Shown in pieces: positions 36,197 through 47,325 of a DNA stretch of 64,000 nucleotides. Location of the stretch: the NCBI GenBank assembly GCA_015178975.1, contig WHVD01000017.1, positions 971,153 to 1,035,152 of the forward strand. Direction: 5' to 3'. Positions within the stretch are counted from its first letter, which is position 1. Every line of letters starts with the position of its first letter. The notes under the pieces were generated by a model. That model searched no databases, was not told the DNA's origin, and was given only the letters and a program-made list of their open reading frames with translations. Both the position numbers and the translations under genes were made by a program. Source of the stretch: Hysterangium stoloniferum. Its lineage: Eukaryota > Basidiomycota > Agaricomycetes > Hysterangiales > Hysterangiaceae.

Positions 36197-36804
36197 CTGC
36201 CTACAGCCACGCGAACACCGACGATTTTTGCGACATCACAACAAGAGTTTAATTGAACATAATAAATCTTGATATTTTAATATAATATCAAACGATCAAT
36301 TTGAAGCCGTCTCCCACTACTTGTTTCTCAAGATACCTCATATACTCCCTGTCTGCCTTGTTTGCTGGCTATTTTGTTGCATTTCTACATTGCCAATCCA
36401 TTTTCAAATCTAGTGTACACGCAGAGTTCCTATGCGTCGTCAATCTAGATACTATTATCATGTCCATATATCATCTTTAATTCTCTCTCATTTGCTTCTC
36501 AGTGCAAGTTCTGGTGTCTGATCACAAAGTGTATGAAGCAGCACTTGCACATATAAACCAATTGCTCACAGGCTCACAGCTTGTGACCCTCTCTTCGTTC
36601 AAATAGATGCCACCCGTTCGTTGATGCCAGAAAAGTTGTCATTATTGATTGGGGGTGATTAAAACATGTCTGTCTTTGACACACAACAAAAAGGTGTTAC
36701 AATCATCCTGTCCAGGTTGGCTGTTATGGTGTAATCGTTCAGATACACTGATGGATAGTATAACATGTTCTGCTTAGTATCCAGATCAAGACAACAACAG
36801 GGCT

Positions 36805-37355
36805 AGGGGAGATGGAGCAATATGAAGAATAGAAGTGATGGCTGATGAAACATTGATGATAATGAGTAGAAATACCCAAGAATCCCATGACAACAAGTCA
36901 CCCTCAAATGCTATGCTTGAATTTGAAATCTTGACAATACTACCAATCTACAGTGGCTCAAAAAACTGTCCCAATGTTTTCTCATTTTTGAAAGGTTAGG
37001 TTGGTATGGACCACTGACATAAGCAGAAAATCTAAGTAAATTATCAAAGGTACTATAGGATCATGGCTTGAAGGTAAGCCTTGGTTCATGTGATTTGAAT
37101 CAAAACCCATTAAATAATAAATAAAAGAAAACAGCAACTCATTGGGACAGTTTATTGACCCTTTATTTTTTGACCTGTGCTCCTACTGTTATACACCAGT
37201 ACAAGGCAGAGGGAGGCCATGGGAACCATAAAACATGTCACATATGAGTAAGCTGGTTTGGGCTTGGGTATGATTTCTGAGGATGAGGAGAAGTGAGATG
37301 TTATTGGCTAGAGTTCTATTTGGGAGGGAGGAGTTGGTTTTGAGTAGGAACTGAG
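36805..37355. other. No gene seen
   Basis: AT-rich, CpG-poor sequence to the right of the duplication, without a recognisable gene or repeat. An 80-residue minus frame at 37189-37431 has no motif. Confidence 0.4.
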
Positions 37356-37740
37356 TGTGAGAGGTATCCTTTTCACAGGAATGTAACCATCTTATCACAT
37401 TATATTCCCCATATTTTTCCTTATTTCTCACTATTTTTAAACCATCTAATTCTCTGATTACAAATGTTTATATTAGTTTGAAGATCTACATATGTACATA
37501 TGCCTGTGGGTACATAGACTTTATGAGTGCTTACATACTGTTACACTTATGTATGTACACTAGTGGGTGTAACTACAAAACTCAGACGCTTTTACCCTGT
37601 AACCACAACTTGCCCAGACACCCCTTTGAAGTGTCCTGAAAGCCATAATTAGGATATCATCTCAGCTGTCTCAAATGGCTTTCAACTAGAACTTGCTACC
37701 TCTTTCTAGCTTCATACTATATAGTTGAAGCTTGAACTAC
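37356..37740 (+). mobile_element. Truncated LTR of the gypsy C family
   Basis: Starts TGTGAGAGGTATCC, like the LTR at 52219, and shares with it GTGGGTRYA, AACTCAGACRCTTTTACCCTG, AACCACAACTTRCCCA and TGTCCTG, in the same order. Similarity fades near 37740, so only the first half is present. The sequence is strongly CpG-depleted. Confidence 0.6.
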
Positions 37741-37759
37741 CATCAATAACTACTTGCAC

Positions 37760-38474
37760 CTCATTGTTGTCAAGACCCATTCCTGGGAACTCCACAGAGT
37801 ATCCTCCAGATATTATATTAGGTTCTGAACCACCTTCCAGACCAGCATCAAGATCTGGAATCCACCAGAACCTGACTCTCACCCCTCAAGAACCCTTTGA
37901 CTCACATCCCATTCTGTCAGTCTGCCCCTCAACTAGACACTTTCTGTTATGACCTGGAACCCATTGGACTCTGCCCTTTCCACACCCGACTCTCTATATT
38001 GTACCCAAGGTACAGTTATAACCAGAGTACCTGCTGGGATCCACACATCACCCTATATGCACCAGTCCTCAGATTCCACCAGACCTGCACATCAACCTGT
38101 CTATATCTGACACTGTGTCTCATGCACCAGTCTTCAGACTCCACCAGACCCACACATCAACCTGCTTATACCCAACTCTCTGTGTTTTATGTACCCATCA
38201 CTGGACTCTGACTGGACTCCTAGAACCCCTCTAACAAAGCATAGAACCCTGTTCCCATTATGGTCTAATGACCTGTCTAGTTTGTTCTCTGCTTCCATTC
38301 CATCCCATCCCAAATTCCCAGTTTAGTATTTACTTGTTTCATTTTATGTTTAACTGTTCTGCCCCTCATTATTACCAGATTTGGTATTATTACATTCCAC
38401 AGTCTATATAAGTCTCCCATACTTATGTACTTACAATCCAGTTTGAATGTCGAACTAGTTACACTCTGAATATG
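37760..38474 (+). mobile_element. Decayed partial LTR of the gypsy B family
   Basis: Contains the same landmarks as other B-family LTRs in order, for instance ACCCTGTTCCCATTATGGTC, TTTAGTATTTACT, CCACAGTCTATATA and TACAATCCAGT, but nearly every CpG is gone and the 3' part is missing. The left edge is uncertain. Confidence 0.5.
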
Positions 38475-39278
38475 TGTTAGGACTGGAAACCCACCAGGCT
38501 CTGGACCCTATCCTACATGCACCTGACTCACTATATCAAGTTACAGCTAACTAGAAAACCCTCCAGGACCTGGACATCAAGCCTGTCTACACCTGACCCT
38601 TTGTATCTCATGCATCAGTCATCAGACTCTGCTGATGCCAAAGCCTGTCTATGTCTGACCCTGTTCCATGCACCAGTCACTGGGCTCTGCCTGGAAAACC
38701 TGACAGCTCTCTAACTGAGCCCTGTTCCTGTTATGGTCTAATCACCTGTCATGTTTCAGACTCCACCTCCATTCTGTTCCATTCCTAATACCTAGTTTGG
38801 TGTTTACTCATCTTGTTTCATGATTACTTGTTTAGGACTTCATTATTACTGGATTTGGTATAACATACATTCCACAGTCTATATAGTCTAGCAGATGTTG
38901 TACATACAATCCAGTCAGAAAATCAGCTTAGATCTCCCCAGTAATCTCAGTATATTTCCACTCTATTCCTCTCTTTGAAACACACCATTATTTACCTCAT
39001 CAGAGCCCATGGGATCTGACCCATCACTGCCTGACCTCTGACCTATCGATCACTTGACATCCAACCCATCACTGCCTGACCCCTCAACCTCCACAGGATT
39101 CCCACAATTGACCCTCTGACCTCTCAACCTACCAACTACTCCCAGACTCCCCAGGATTCCCATCCACCTGTCTGAAATTGGACACTATTATCTCATGAAG
39201 GCACAGCCTATAAGCTGAAGCCAAGTCCTACTGGATTATTCATGGGTTTCTCTGGAAACCCCTGTATGCATCTTAACA
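38475..39278 (+). repeat. 5' LTR of gypsy B
   Basis: 804 bp, from TGTTAGGACTGG to GCATCTTAACA; the internal region with the gag ATG begins 33 bp later. CpG-poor relative to the copy at 27575-28393. Confidence 0.75.
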
Positions 39279-39424
39279 ATATTTTCTGACTGAGACTCAC
39301 AGATTGTCAATATGCCACCAAGAAGAAGAGCACCTGTACAGGAATCATTACCTGGACCCTCAACTCTTCATTCCCCACTTACTTTGTATACCAGCCAGAC
39401 ACTCATGAACCAGCCAGATGCCAC

Positions 39425-40219
39425 TGTTAGGGTACATACACGGCGGGTTTCTGGAGAAACCCACAGATTATCCAGTAGGACTTGGCTTCAGCTTATAGGC
39501 TGCACCCTCGCGAGATCATGTTGTCCAATTTCAGACAGGCAGACAGGAATCCCAGGGAGTCCAGGTGGGGTTCGTGGGTCAAGGGGTTGTAGGTCGGAGG
39601 TCATGGGTTGAGAGGTCATGAGTCGAGAGAAATAAGAGAGATAGATGTGCTGGAGCCTGTGGGCTCCAACTAGTGTGAGCAGTGTGATTCAAGTAGGAGT
39701 TTAGAGTGGAAAATATATTAGATTACTGGGGGGAATCTAAGCCGATTTTCTGACTGGATTGTATGTACAACACTGACTGGATTGTATGTACAAATAATGA
39801 AACGGAACTAGCAAAACATGAAACGGGAATAGTAAACACCAAATTTGGTGTTAGGAATGGGACAGAATGGAGGGAGTCCAAATTGTGACAAATCATAAAC
39901 CATAATGGGAAATGGAGCAGGAGCGGAGTTCAAATCGTGACAGGTCATTTGACTAAAATGGGAATGGGGCTCTGTTAGAGGGATGACAGGTTTTCCGAGT
40001 GGGGTCTGGTGACTGATGTGTGGGACAAGGTCAGACATAGACAGGGGCAGAGTCCAGTGGGTTTTCCAGTGACTGAAACACAATATAACAAAGTTGAATG
40101 TAGACAAGTCTGACATACGGAGTCCAGCAGGAATTCTGGTAAACTGACAATGGGTGTGTATAGGGCACAGGTGCGTATAAGTTAGTGCCCAGAGTCCAGT
40201 GGGATTTCCGGTCGTAACA
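39425..40219 (-). mobile_element. Solo LTR (gypsy B family) in gag
   Basis: 795 bp in minus orientation, from TGTTAGGGTACATACACGG to GGTCGTAACA on the plus strand. Perfect target duplication GCCAC (39420-39424 and 40220-40224). Confidence 0.92.
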
Positions 40220-41889
40220 GCCACAGATGAGCCCCGTATTGAAGAAGTCCCAGAAAACCTGGACAAATCTGAATATGAGGATGAGTCTGTGGCCCCCAAC
40301 AAGGGCAAAGGTGTCAAAAATTCCTTGTTCAATGACCAACTGCCACTTTCAGATGCCACTTCCAAGTTGTTAACAATCACTTTAGAAAGATTGATGAATC
40401 ACATGCTCAGAGAAGGTAAAAAGAAGGATCTGGAACCTTTGTGGTCCAAAGTCAATGCTCCAGAACCCTTCATGGGTTCCAACCCCAGCAAAATTTCCAC
40501 CTTCCTCATGCAATGTCACTTTAATTTCCGCAATCAATCCACTGCATTTTCCACAGACTCCCGAAAAGTCAATTATGCATTTCATATCTCTTGGGATCTG
40601 CATTGAAATGGTTTGAACCAGCTTTTAGCGGACTTTCAAAGGAAGAGCTGCTCTGGCTTGAAGATTGGGATGCTTTTGTTGAGGAACTAGAAACAAACTT
40701 TCACCCATATGATCTGACCAGAGAAGCTGAGAATAGCCTCACCAATCTTTGCATGAAGGATAGCCAGTGCATCATGGACTATATTGTCCAATTCTGTTAA
40801 GGATGTGTACATGGAGGGTTTCTGGAGAAACCCACAGGAAAGCCAGTAGGACTTGGCTTCAGCTTATAGGCTGCACCCTTGCAAGATCATCTTGTCCAAT
40901 TTCAAATGGGTGGACAGCAATCCCGGGGAGTCCAGGTGGAGTTCATGGGTCGGGAGGTTGTGGGTCAAGAGGTTGGGGAGTCAAGATAGATAAGTTGGAG
41001 GTCGAGTGATATGTAGATGCGTCAGAGCCCGTGGGCTCCGACTAGTAAGAGTGGTGTGTTTCAAAAAGGAATTTAGAGTGGAAAATATACTAAGATTACT
41101 GGTGAGAATCTAAGCTGATTTTCTGACTGGATTGTATGTACAACATCTGCCAGACTATATGAATGAATACCATACCAAATCCAGTAATAATGAAAATGAA
41201 ACTAACAAACATAAAATGAGATAAGTAAACACCACTGGAGGCACCCCAAGATTTTTGGAGTTGCAAAACCTTCAGAAAATCTTGCTATTTGGCCAAATTT
41301 GCTAAGCATTCTTTGAACTGAAAAACTGTTCGGAAATCTTGAGTTTTAGTAGGTTTTTCTGAGGACAAAAATTGTATCTGAAAACCCTAAAGATGTTGAT
41401 CAGGAAATTCTAAGGAAACATTGTTGGAAATAGCCTATTTTCTGTGGGTTTTCTAAATGGGAAAATTCTTAAAAAACCCTGGGTTTTGTTAAGGTTTTTC
41501 CACCCAACAGAATTCTATGAAAACTGTAATAATTTGCCTAGAGAAATCAATTGAAAACAACATATTTTTGCTCAAATTTTCTGCTCAGGGAATTGGGTGA
41601 AAACTGTATTTTTTGCCAGGAAAATCTTGTGCCAAGACAAAGTTTTTTTAATCTTTTGTCAAGAGGAAAACCATAATGAAATTGACAATTTAATTATATG
41701 GGAAATCATTGAATAATTATAGATTTCAATAAGATTTTCCTTGCCCACAAACACTATAGAAATTCAAAAAATGTGTTGGTGAAATCTTGAAGAAATTAAC
41801 AATTTCACATGAGTTTCTTAAAGGTTTTTCAAGATGAGAAACCTTGAACTGATTTTTCCTGATTGAGCATGATTCACAAATATTTAAGA

Positions 41890-42545
41890 GGATTGTTTTA
41901 GATTCAGGTAGATTGTTTTAGATTCAGATAGATTCTTTTAGATTCAGATAGATTCTTTTAGATTCAGATAGATTCTTTTAGATTCTTTTGGATTCAGATA
42001 GATTCTCTTAGATTCACATAGACTCTTTTAGATTCACATAGATTCTTTTAGATTCAGATAGATTAACATAGATTAACATAGATTCACATAGATTCACATA
42101 GATTCACATAGATTCACATAGATTCACATAGATTCACATAGATTCACATAGATTCACATAGATTCACATAGATTCACATAGATTCACATAGATTCACATA
42201 GATTCACATAGATTCACATAGATTCACATAGATTCACATAGATTCACATAGATTCACATAGATTCACATAGATTCACATAGATTCACATAGATTCACATA
42301 GATTCACATAGATTCACATAGATTAACATAGATTCACATAGATTCACATAGATTCACATAGATTCACATAGATTCACATAGATTCACATAGATTCACATA
42401 GATTCACATAGATTCACATAGATTCACAAGATTCACATAGATTCAGAGAGATTCACATAGATTCACATAGATTCAGAGAGATTCAGATAGATTCTTTTAG
42501 ATTCACATAGATTCACATAGATTCAGATAGATTCTTTTAGATTCA
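41890..42545. repeat. Left minisatellite of a GATTCNNNTA decamer
   Basis: Tandem array of 10-bp units. Near the arm the units alternate GATTCAGATA and GATTCTTTTA; from 42061 to 42420 there are 36 consecutive units in perfect 10-bp register, 33 GATTCACATA and 3 GATTAACATA. Uniformity in the centre points to recent expansion or homogenisation. Confidence 0.95.
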
Positions 42546-42555
42546 CCCTAAACCA

Positions 42556-45250
42556 TAAAAGAATCTATGTGAATCTAAGAGAATCTATGTATCTGAATCT
42601 ATGTGAATCTATGTGAATCTATCTGAATCTCAAAGAATCTATCTGAATCTATCTGAATCTAAAAGGATCTGTGTGAATCTATCTGAATCTATCTGAATCT
42701 AAAAGAATCTATCTAAATCTATCTGAATCTATTGGAATCTAAAAGAATGTATGTGAATCTAAAAGAATGTATGTGAATCTAAAATAATCTATCTGAATCT
42801 AAAAGAATCTATCTGAATCTAAAAGAATCTATCTGAATCTAAAAGAATCTATCTGAATCTAAAAGAATCTATCTGAATCTAAAAGAATCTATCTGAATCT
42901 AACATAATCTATCTATGTTAGGATACACACACAGGGTGGGTCTCTGGAGAAACCTGCGGGATATCCAGTAGGACTTGGCTTCAGCTTATAGGCTGCGCCC
43001 TTGCCAGATCGTGTTGTCCAATTTCAAACAGGTGGATGGGAATCCCAGGGAGTCCGGGCGGGGTTTGTGGGTCATAGGTCAGAGGTCGGAGGTCGTGGGT
43101 CGTGAGTCGAGATGGTTGAGAGAGGTAGATGCGCCGCAGCCCGTGGGCTCCGACTAGTGAGAGCGATGTGAATCAAGCAAGGGTTTAGAGTGGAAAATGG
43201 ATTAGATTACTGGGGGGAATCTAAGCTAATTTCCTGACTGGATTGTATGTACAACATCTGCCAGTTTAAATAGACCGTGGAGTAAATGTCATACCGAATC
43301 CAGTAATAATGAAACGAAGTGAGCAAAACATAAAATGGGAATAATAAACACCAAGTTTGGTGTTAGGAATGGGACGGAACAGAGTGGAGTCCGAATCTTG
43401 ACAAAGCATAACCCATAACGGGAAACGGAGTGGGAGTGGAGTCCAAATCGTGACAGGTCATTTGACTAAAATGGGAATGGGGCTCAATTAGAGTGGTGAC
43501 GGGATTCTGAGTGGGGTCCGGTGACTGATGTGTGGGAAAAAGGCGGACATAGACAGAGACAGAGTGTGGGGAAAGTCCGGTGACTGATATGTGTCGTAAT
43601 GAGGTCGAATGTAACAAGTCTTGATGTACGGAGTCTGGGCGGGAAATCCTATAAACAGACATTTGGTGCGTGTAGGGCATGGTGGCGTACAGGTTAGTAC
43701 CTGGAGTCCAGCGGGATTGTTCGGTCGAAACAATCTGAATATATCTGAATATATCTGAATCTACAAGAATCTACCTGAATCTAAAATAATCTATGTGAAT
43801 CTAAAAGAATCTATCTGAATCTATCTGAATCTAAAAGAATCTATCTGAATCTATCTGAATCTATCTGAATCTATCTGAATCTATCTGAATTTATCTGAAT
43901 CTATCTGAATCTACAAGAATCTACCTGAATCTAAAATAAGCTATGTGAATCTAAAAGAATCTATGTGAATCTATGTGAATCTAAAAGAATCTATCTGAAT
44001 CTAAAAGAATCTAAAAGAATCTAAAAGAATCTAAAAGAATCTATCTGAATCTAAAAGAATCTACAAGAATCTAAAAGAATCTAAAAGAATCTATGTGAAT
44101 CTAAAAGAATCTACCTGAATCTAAAAGAATCTATGTGAATCTAAAAGAATCTATCTGAATCGAAAAGAATCTATGTGAATCTATGTGAATCTATGTGAAT
44201 CTATCTGAATCTACAAGAATCTACCTGAATCTAAAATAATCTATCTGAATCTATGTGAATCTAAAAGAATCTCTCTGAATCTAAAAGAATCTATCTGAAT
44301 CTAAATAAATCTATGTGAATCTAAAAGAATCTATCTGAATCTACAAGAATCTATCTGAATCTAAAAGAATCTATCTGAATCTACAAGAATCTACCTGAAT
44401 CTAAAATAATCTATGTGAATCTATGTGAATCTAAAAGAATCTATCTGAATCTAAAAGAATCTATCTGAATCTAAAAGAATCTATCTGAATCTAAAAGAAT
44501 CTATCTGAATCTAAAAGAATCTATCTGAATCTAAAAGAATCTATCTGAATCTAAAAGAATCTATCTGAATCTAAAAGAATCTATCTAAATCTAAAAGAAT
44601 CTATGTGAATCTAAAAGAATCTATCTGAATCTAAAAGAATCTATCTGAATCTATGTGAATCTAAAAGAATCTATCTGAATCTAAAAGAATCTAACTGAAT
44701 CTAAAAGAATCTATCTGAATCTAAAAGAATCTATGTGAATCTAAAAGAATCTATGTGAATCTAAAAGAATCTATGTGAATCTAAAAGAATCTATCTGAAT
44801 CTAAAAGAAGCTAACTGAATCTAAAAGAATCTATCTGAATCTAAAAGAATCTATCTGAATCTACAAGAATCTACCTGAATCTAAAAGAATCTATCTGAAT
44901 CTATGTGAATCTAAAAGAATCTCTCTGAATCTAAAAGAATCTATCTGAATCTAAATAAATCTATGTGAATCTAAAAGAATCTATCTGAATCTACAAGAAT
45001 CTATCTGAATCTAAAAGAATCTATCTGAATCTACAAGAATCTACCTGAATCTAAAATAATCTATCTGAATCTATGTGAATCTAAAAGAATCTATCTGAAT
45101 CTAAAATAATCTATCTGAATCTAAAAGAATCTATCTGAATCTAAAAGAATCTACCTGAATCTAAAATAATCTATCTGAATCTATGTGAATCTAAAAGAAT
45201 CTATCTGAATCTATGTGAATCTAAAAGAATCTACCTGAATCTAAAACAAT
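42556..45250. repeat. Right minisatellite, reverse orientation, split by a solo LTR
   Basis: Tandem GAATC-based decamers, mostly the 20-bp pair GAATCTATCTGAATCTAAAA, the complement of the left-hand units. It spans 42556-42915 and 43733-45250, with the solo LTR between. GAATCTATGT, GAATCTACAA and GAATCTACCT variants are interspersed in higher-order blocks. Confidence 0.93.
42916..43732 (-). mobile_element. Solo LTR (gypsy B family) inside the foldback element
   Basis: 817 bp in minus orientation, from TGTTAGGATACACAC to CGGTCGAAACA. Flanks are ATCTA and ATCTG, a 4 of 5 match, and both are part of the minisatellite. Confidence 0.9.
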
Positions 45251-46780
45251 CCTCTTAAATATTTGTGAATCCCACTGTACCATTCCAAACAATTGTGAAT
45301 CATGCTCAATCAGGAAAAATCAGTTCAAGGTTTCTCATCTTGAAAAACCTTTAAGAAACTCATGTGAAAATGTTAATTTCTTCAAGATTTCACCAACACA
45401 TTTTTTGAATTTCCATAGTGTTTGTGGCCAAGGAAAATCTTATTGAAATCTATAATTATTCAATGATTTCCCATATAATTAAATTGTCAATTTCATTATG
45501 GTTTTCCCCTTGACAAAACATTAACAAAACTTTGTCTTGGCACAAGATTTTCCTGGCAAAAAATTACAGTTTTCACCCAATTCCCTGAGCAGAAAAATTG
45601 AGTAGAAATATGTGGTTTTCAATTGATTTCTCTAGGCAAATTATTACAGTTTTCATAGAATTCTGTTGGGTGGAAAAACCCTAACAAAACCCAGGGTTTT
45701 TTAAGAATTTTCCTATTTAGAAAATCCACAGAAAATAGGCTATTTCCAACAATGTTTCCTTAGAATTTCCTGATCAACATTTTTAGGGTTTTCAGAGACA
45801 ATTTTTGTCCTCAGAAAAACCTACTAAAACCCAAGATTTCCGAACAGTTTTTCCAGTTCAAAGAATGCTTAGCAAATTTGGCCAAATAGCAAGATTTTCT
45901 GAAGGTTTTGCAACACCAAAAATCTTGGGGTGCCTCCAGTGCACCAAACTTGGTGTTAGGAACAGGACAGAATGGAGCAGAGTCCAAATCGTGACAGGTC
46001 ATAGAACCATAATGGGAACAGAGTGGGAGTGGAGTCCAAATTGTCACAGGTCATTTGACTATAACGGGAATGGGGCTCAGTTAGAGGAATGATGGGTTTT
46101 CTGAGTGGGGTCCAGTGACTGATGCATGGGACAGAGTTGGACATAGACAGGGACGGAGTCTGGCAGGAATTCTGGTAAACTGACAATTGGTGTGTATAGG
46201 GTGTGGGTGCATATAAGTTAGTGCCTGGAGTCCGGTGGGAATTCCAGTTGTAACAAATTCAATAATCTTGCAGCTCATTTTCAGTGGGGCAATCCTGCTC
46301 TCCATCACCAGTTCTATGCTGGTCTGCCATCCTGCCTTAAGGACAAAGTCTCAAAAGGTGAAGATGTCAAACCAAAAACACTGTCCTGTATGCACCTCAA
46401 GGCTCAAAATGTGGATGCGTGCTATTGGGAATGTCATGCAGAAGTTGCCCATGAGACTTTGGTGGATACGGTCAACAAGTCCATGGCCAACAAACCCAAC
46501 AACAATACCTTGTCTACCAGCAACCAAAACTCCATGCACTCTGATTGGAAGAATGACAAGAAGTCTTCCAACAACAACAAAAACAACAACAAAGGTTAGC
46601 AGTCTGGCAAGCAAACTGGAAAACCTGACCTTACAGGTAAGCTCAGACCTGATAGCAAACTTACCCCACAGGAAAGGCAGCGGTGTATGGACAACAGCCT
46701 TTATCTCTTGTGCAGAAAACCTGGTCATTTTGTTTTTTGGGATGATTTCCTGAATTACTGCTGTGAATGCTTTGATGTTA

Positions 46781-47325
46781 GCCTTGTTATCTTTATTAAT
46801 GCCATTATTGGCAAGGATTGATACCAGATCTCCCATGTCATTGTGACAGAGATCTTTGTCAAGTTTATGTGCACTGGGATGGCATGGCTAGCCTGTTTTT
46901 GAGGTTGAGGGGGCATCATAGCACCAGGATCTGCCACAGTCAGTCTAGGTTATTCAAAGGAGATGTTAGTCAATGTAGAGGGATGAAAAAGAAGGTCATA
47001 TAGGTGGGTAGAAAATTGGGGTTTTGAAGATTTTTTTGAGTGTGAGAAAAATAGAGATGATGATGGTGGTTTAAGGCAACCTGGTCTCTTGGATGATATG
47101 GGGATATATGGGGGGATTTAGTCAATATAGAGTTGATCTCATAATTCATCTATATTTCATTTCTCTGGCCCATTAATTTAGCGCTGACTTTGATGGTTTC
47201 TGCAGACTATGCTCAATGCACTCATTGGATGAAGTTCCTAACCAAAATGAACTCTAAGCTGATGGCATCTCTTGTCAAAGTAAGAGGCTGGTGTCTCCAA
47301 ACCAACCAGGCAATATCCATCCAGC
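46781..47325. other. No gene seen
   Basis: Transition from the gag remnant to the DUF2235 pseudogene. Open frames on both strands lack recognisable motifs. Confidence 0.4.

Larger units (their letters stand above)
22749..36804. repeat. Segmental duplication, copy 2, interrupted by two copia elements
   Basis: Homologous to 15499-18850 in four parts: 22749-22769, 28937-30299 and 34867-36804, with the copia elements at 22770-28936 and 30300-34866 inserted between them. Removing the two elements and one copy of each 5-bp target duplication restores collinearity with copy 1. Beyond the insertions, copy 2 differs from copy 1 by substitutions and small indels. Confidence 0.9.
41233..45941. mobile_element. 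CACTA-like foldback element with long inverted arms
   Basis: Terminal inverted repeats start CACTGGAGGCACCCCAAGAT on the left and end with its complement on the right. The arms are about 650 bp (41233 to ~41890 and ~45250 to 45941) and nearly identical, with one ~30-nt extra segment in the right arm. A 3-bp target duplication CAC (41230-41232 and 45942-45944) and the CACTG terminus fit the CACTA (EnSpm) superfamily. The inside is filled with arrays of a 10-bp motif in one orientation on the left and the opposite one on the right, with the switch near 42550. No transposase is encoded, so it would be mobilised in trans. Confidence 0.85.
40795..46255 (-). mobile_element. Solo LTR (gypsy B family), split by the foldback element
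   Basis: Outer parts 40795-41232 and 45942-46255 together form one LTR in minus orientation. The target duplication AATTC (40790-40794 and 46256-46260) flanks the whole unit and falls in the gag gene. Between the two parts sits the 4.7-kb foldback element. Confidence 0.9.
38475..46780 (+). mobile_element. Gypsy B element, 5' part only, broken up by later insertions
   Basis: Consists of a 5' LTR (38475-39278), a short leader and a gag gene. It is split by a solo LTR at 39425-40219 and by a solo LTR at 40795-46255 that itself carries a foldback element. Removing these with their target duplications rejoins the gag reading. No protease, pol or 3' LTR follows, so the 3' part is deleted or too decayed to see. 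Confidence 0.75.
39312..46780 (+). pseudogene. Gypsy B gag, in three pieces
   Basis: Piece 1 is 39312-39424 (MPPRRRAPVQES...), piece 2 is 40225-40794 and piece 3 is 46261 to about 46780. At the second junction the reading joins without loss: IMDYIVQFN from the left runs into NLAAHFQWGNPALHHQFYAG on the right, the end of a Ty3/gypsy capsid domain. Piece 2 has LGSALKWFEPAF and DWDAFVEELETNFHPYD. A frame change near 40590, a TAG near 46596 and decay of the expected zinc knuckle (around LCRKPGHFV, 46710) show it is dead. Confidence 0.8.

Noticed and set aside
39808..40380. 190-residue minus-strand frame
   Set aside because: It lies mostly in a solo LTR and in its junction with gag; such LTR-derived frames recur at 27507, 43363 and 45956.
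42061..42420. Telomeric or centromeric satellite
   Set aside because: The unit is not telomere-like and the arrays lie inside one element with inverted termini and a target duplication.
41890..45250. CRISPR-like repeat array
   Set aside because: The decamers are directly adjacent with no spacers, and the host is a eukaryote; this is a minisatellite inside a transposon.
46351..46836. 161-residue minus-strand frame
   Set aside because: Antisense shadow of the decayed gag, whose plus-strand reading joins exactly across the solo LTR.
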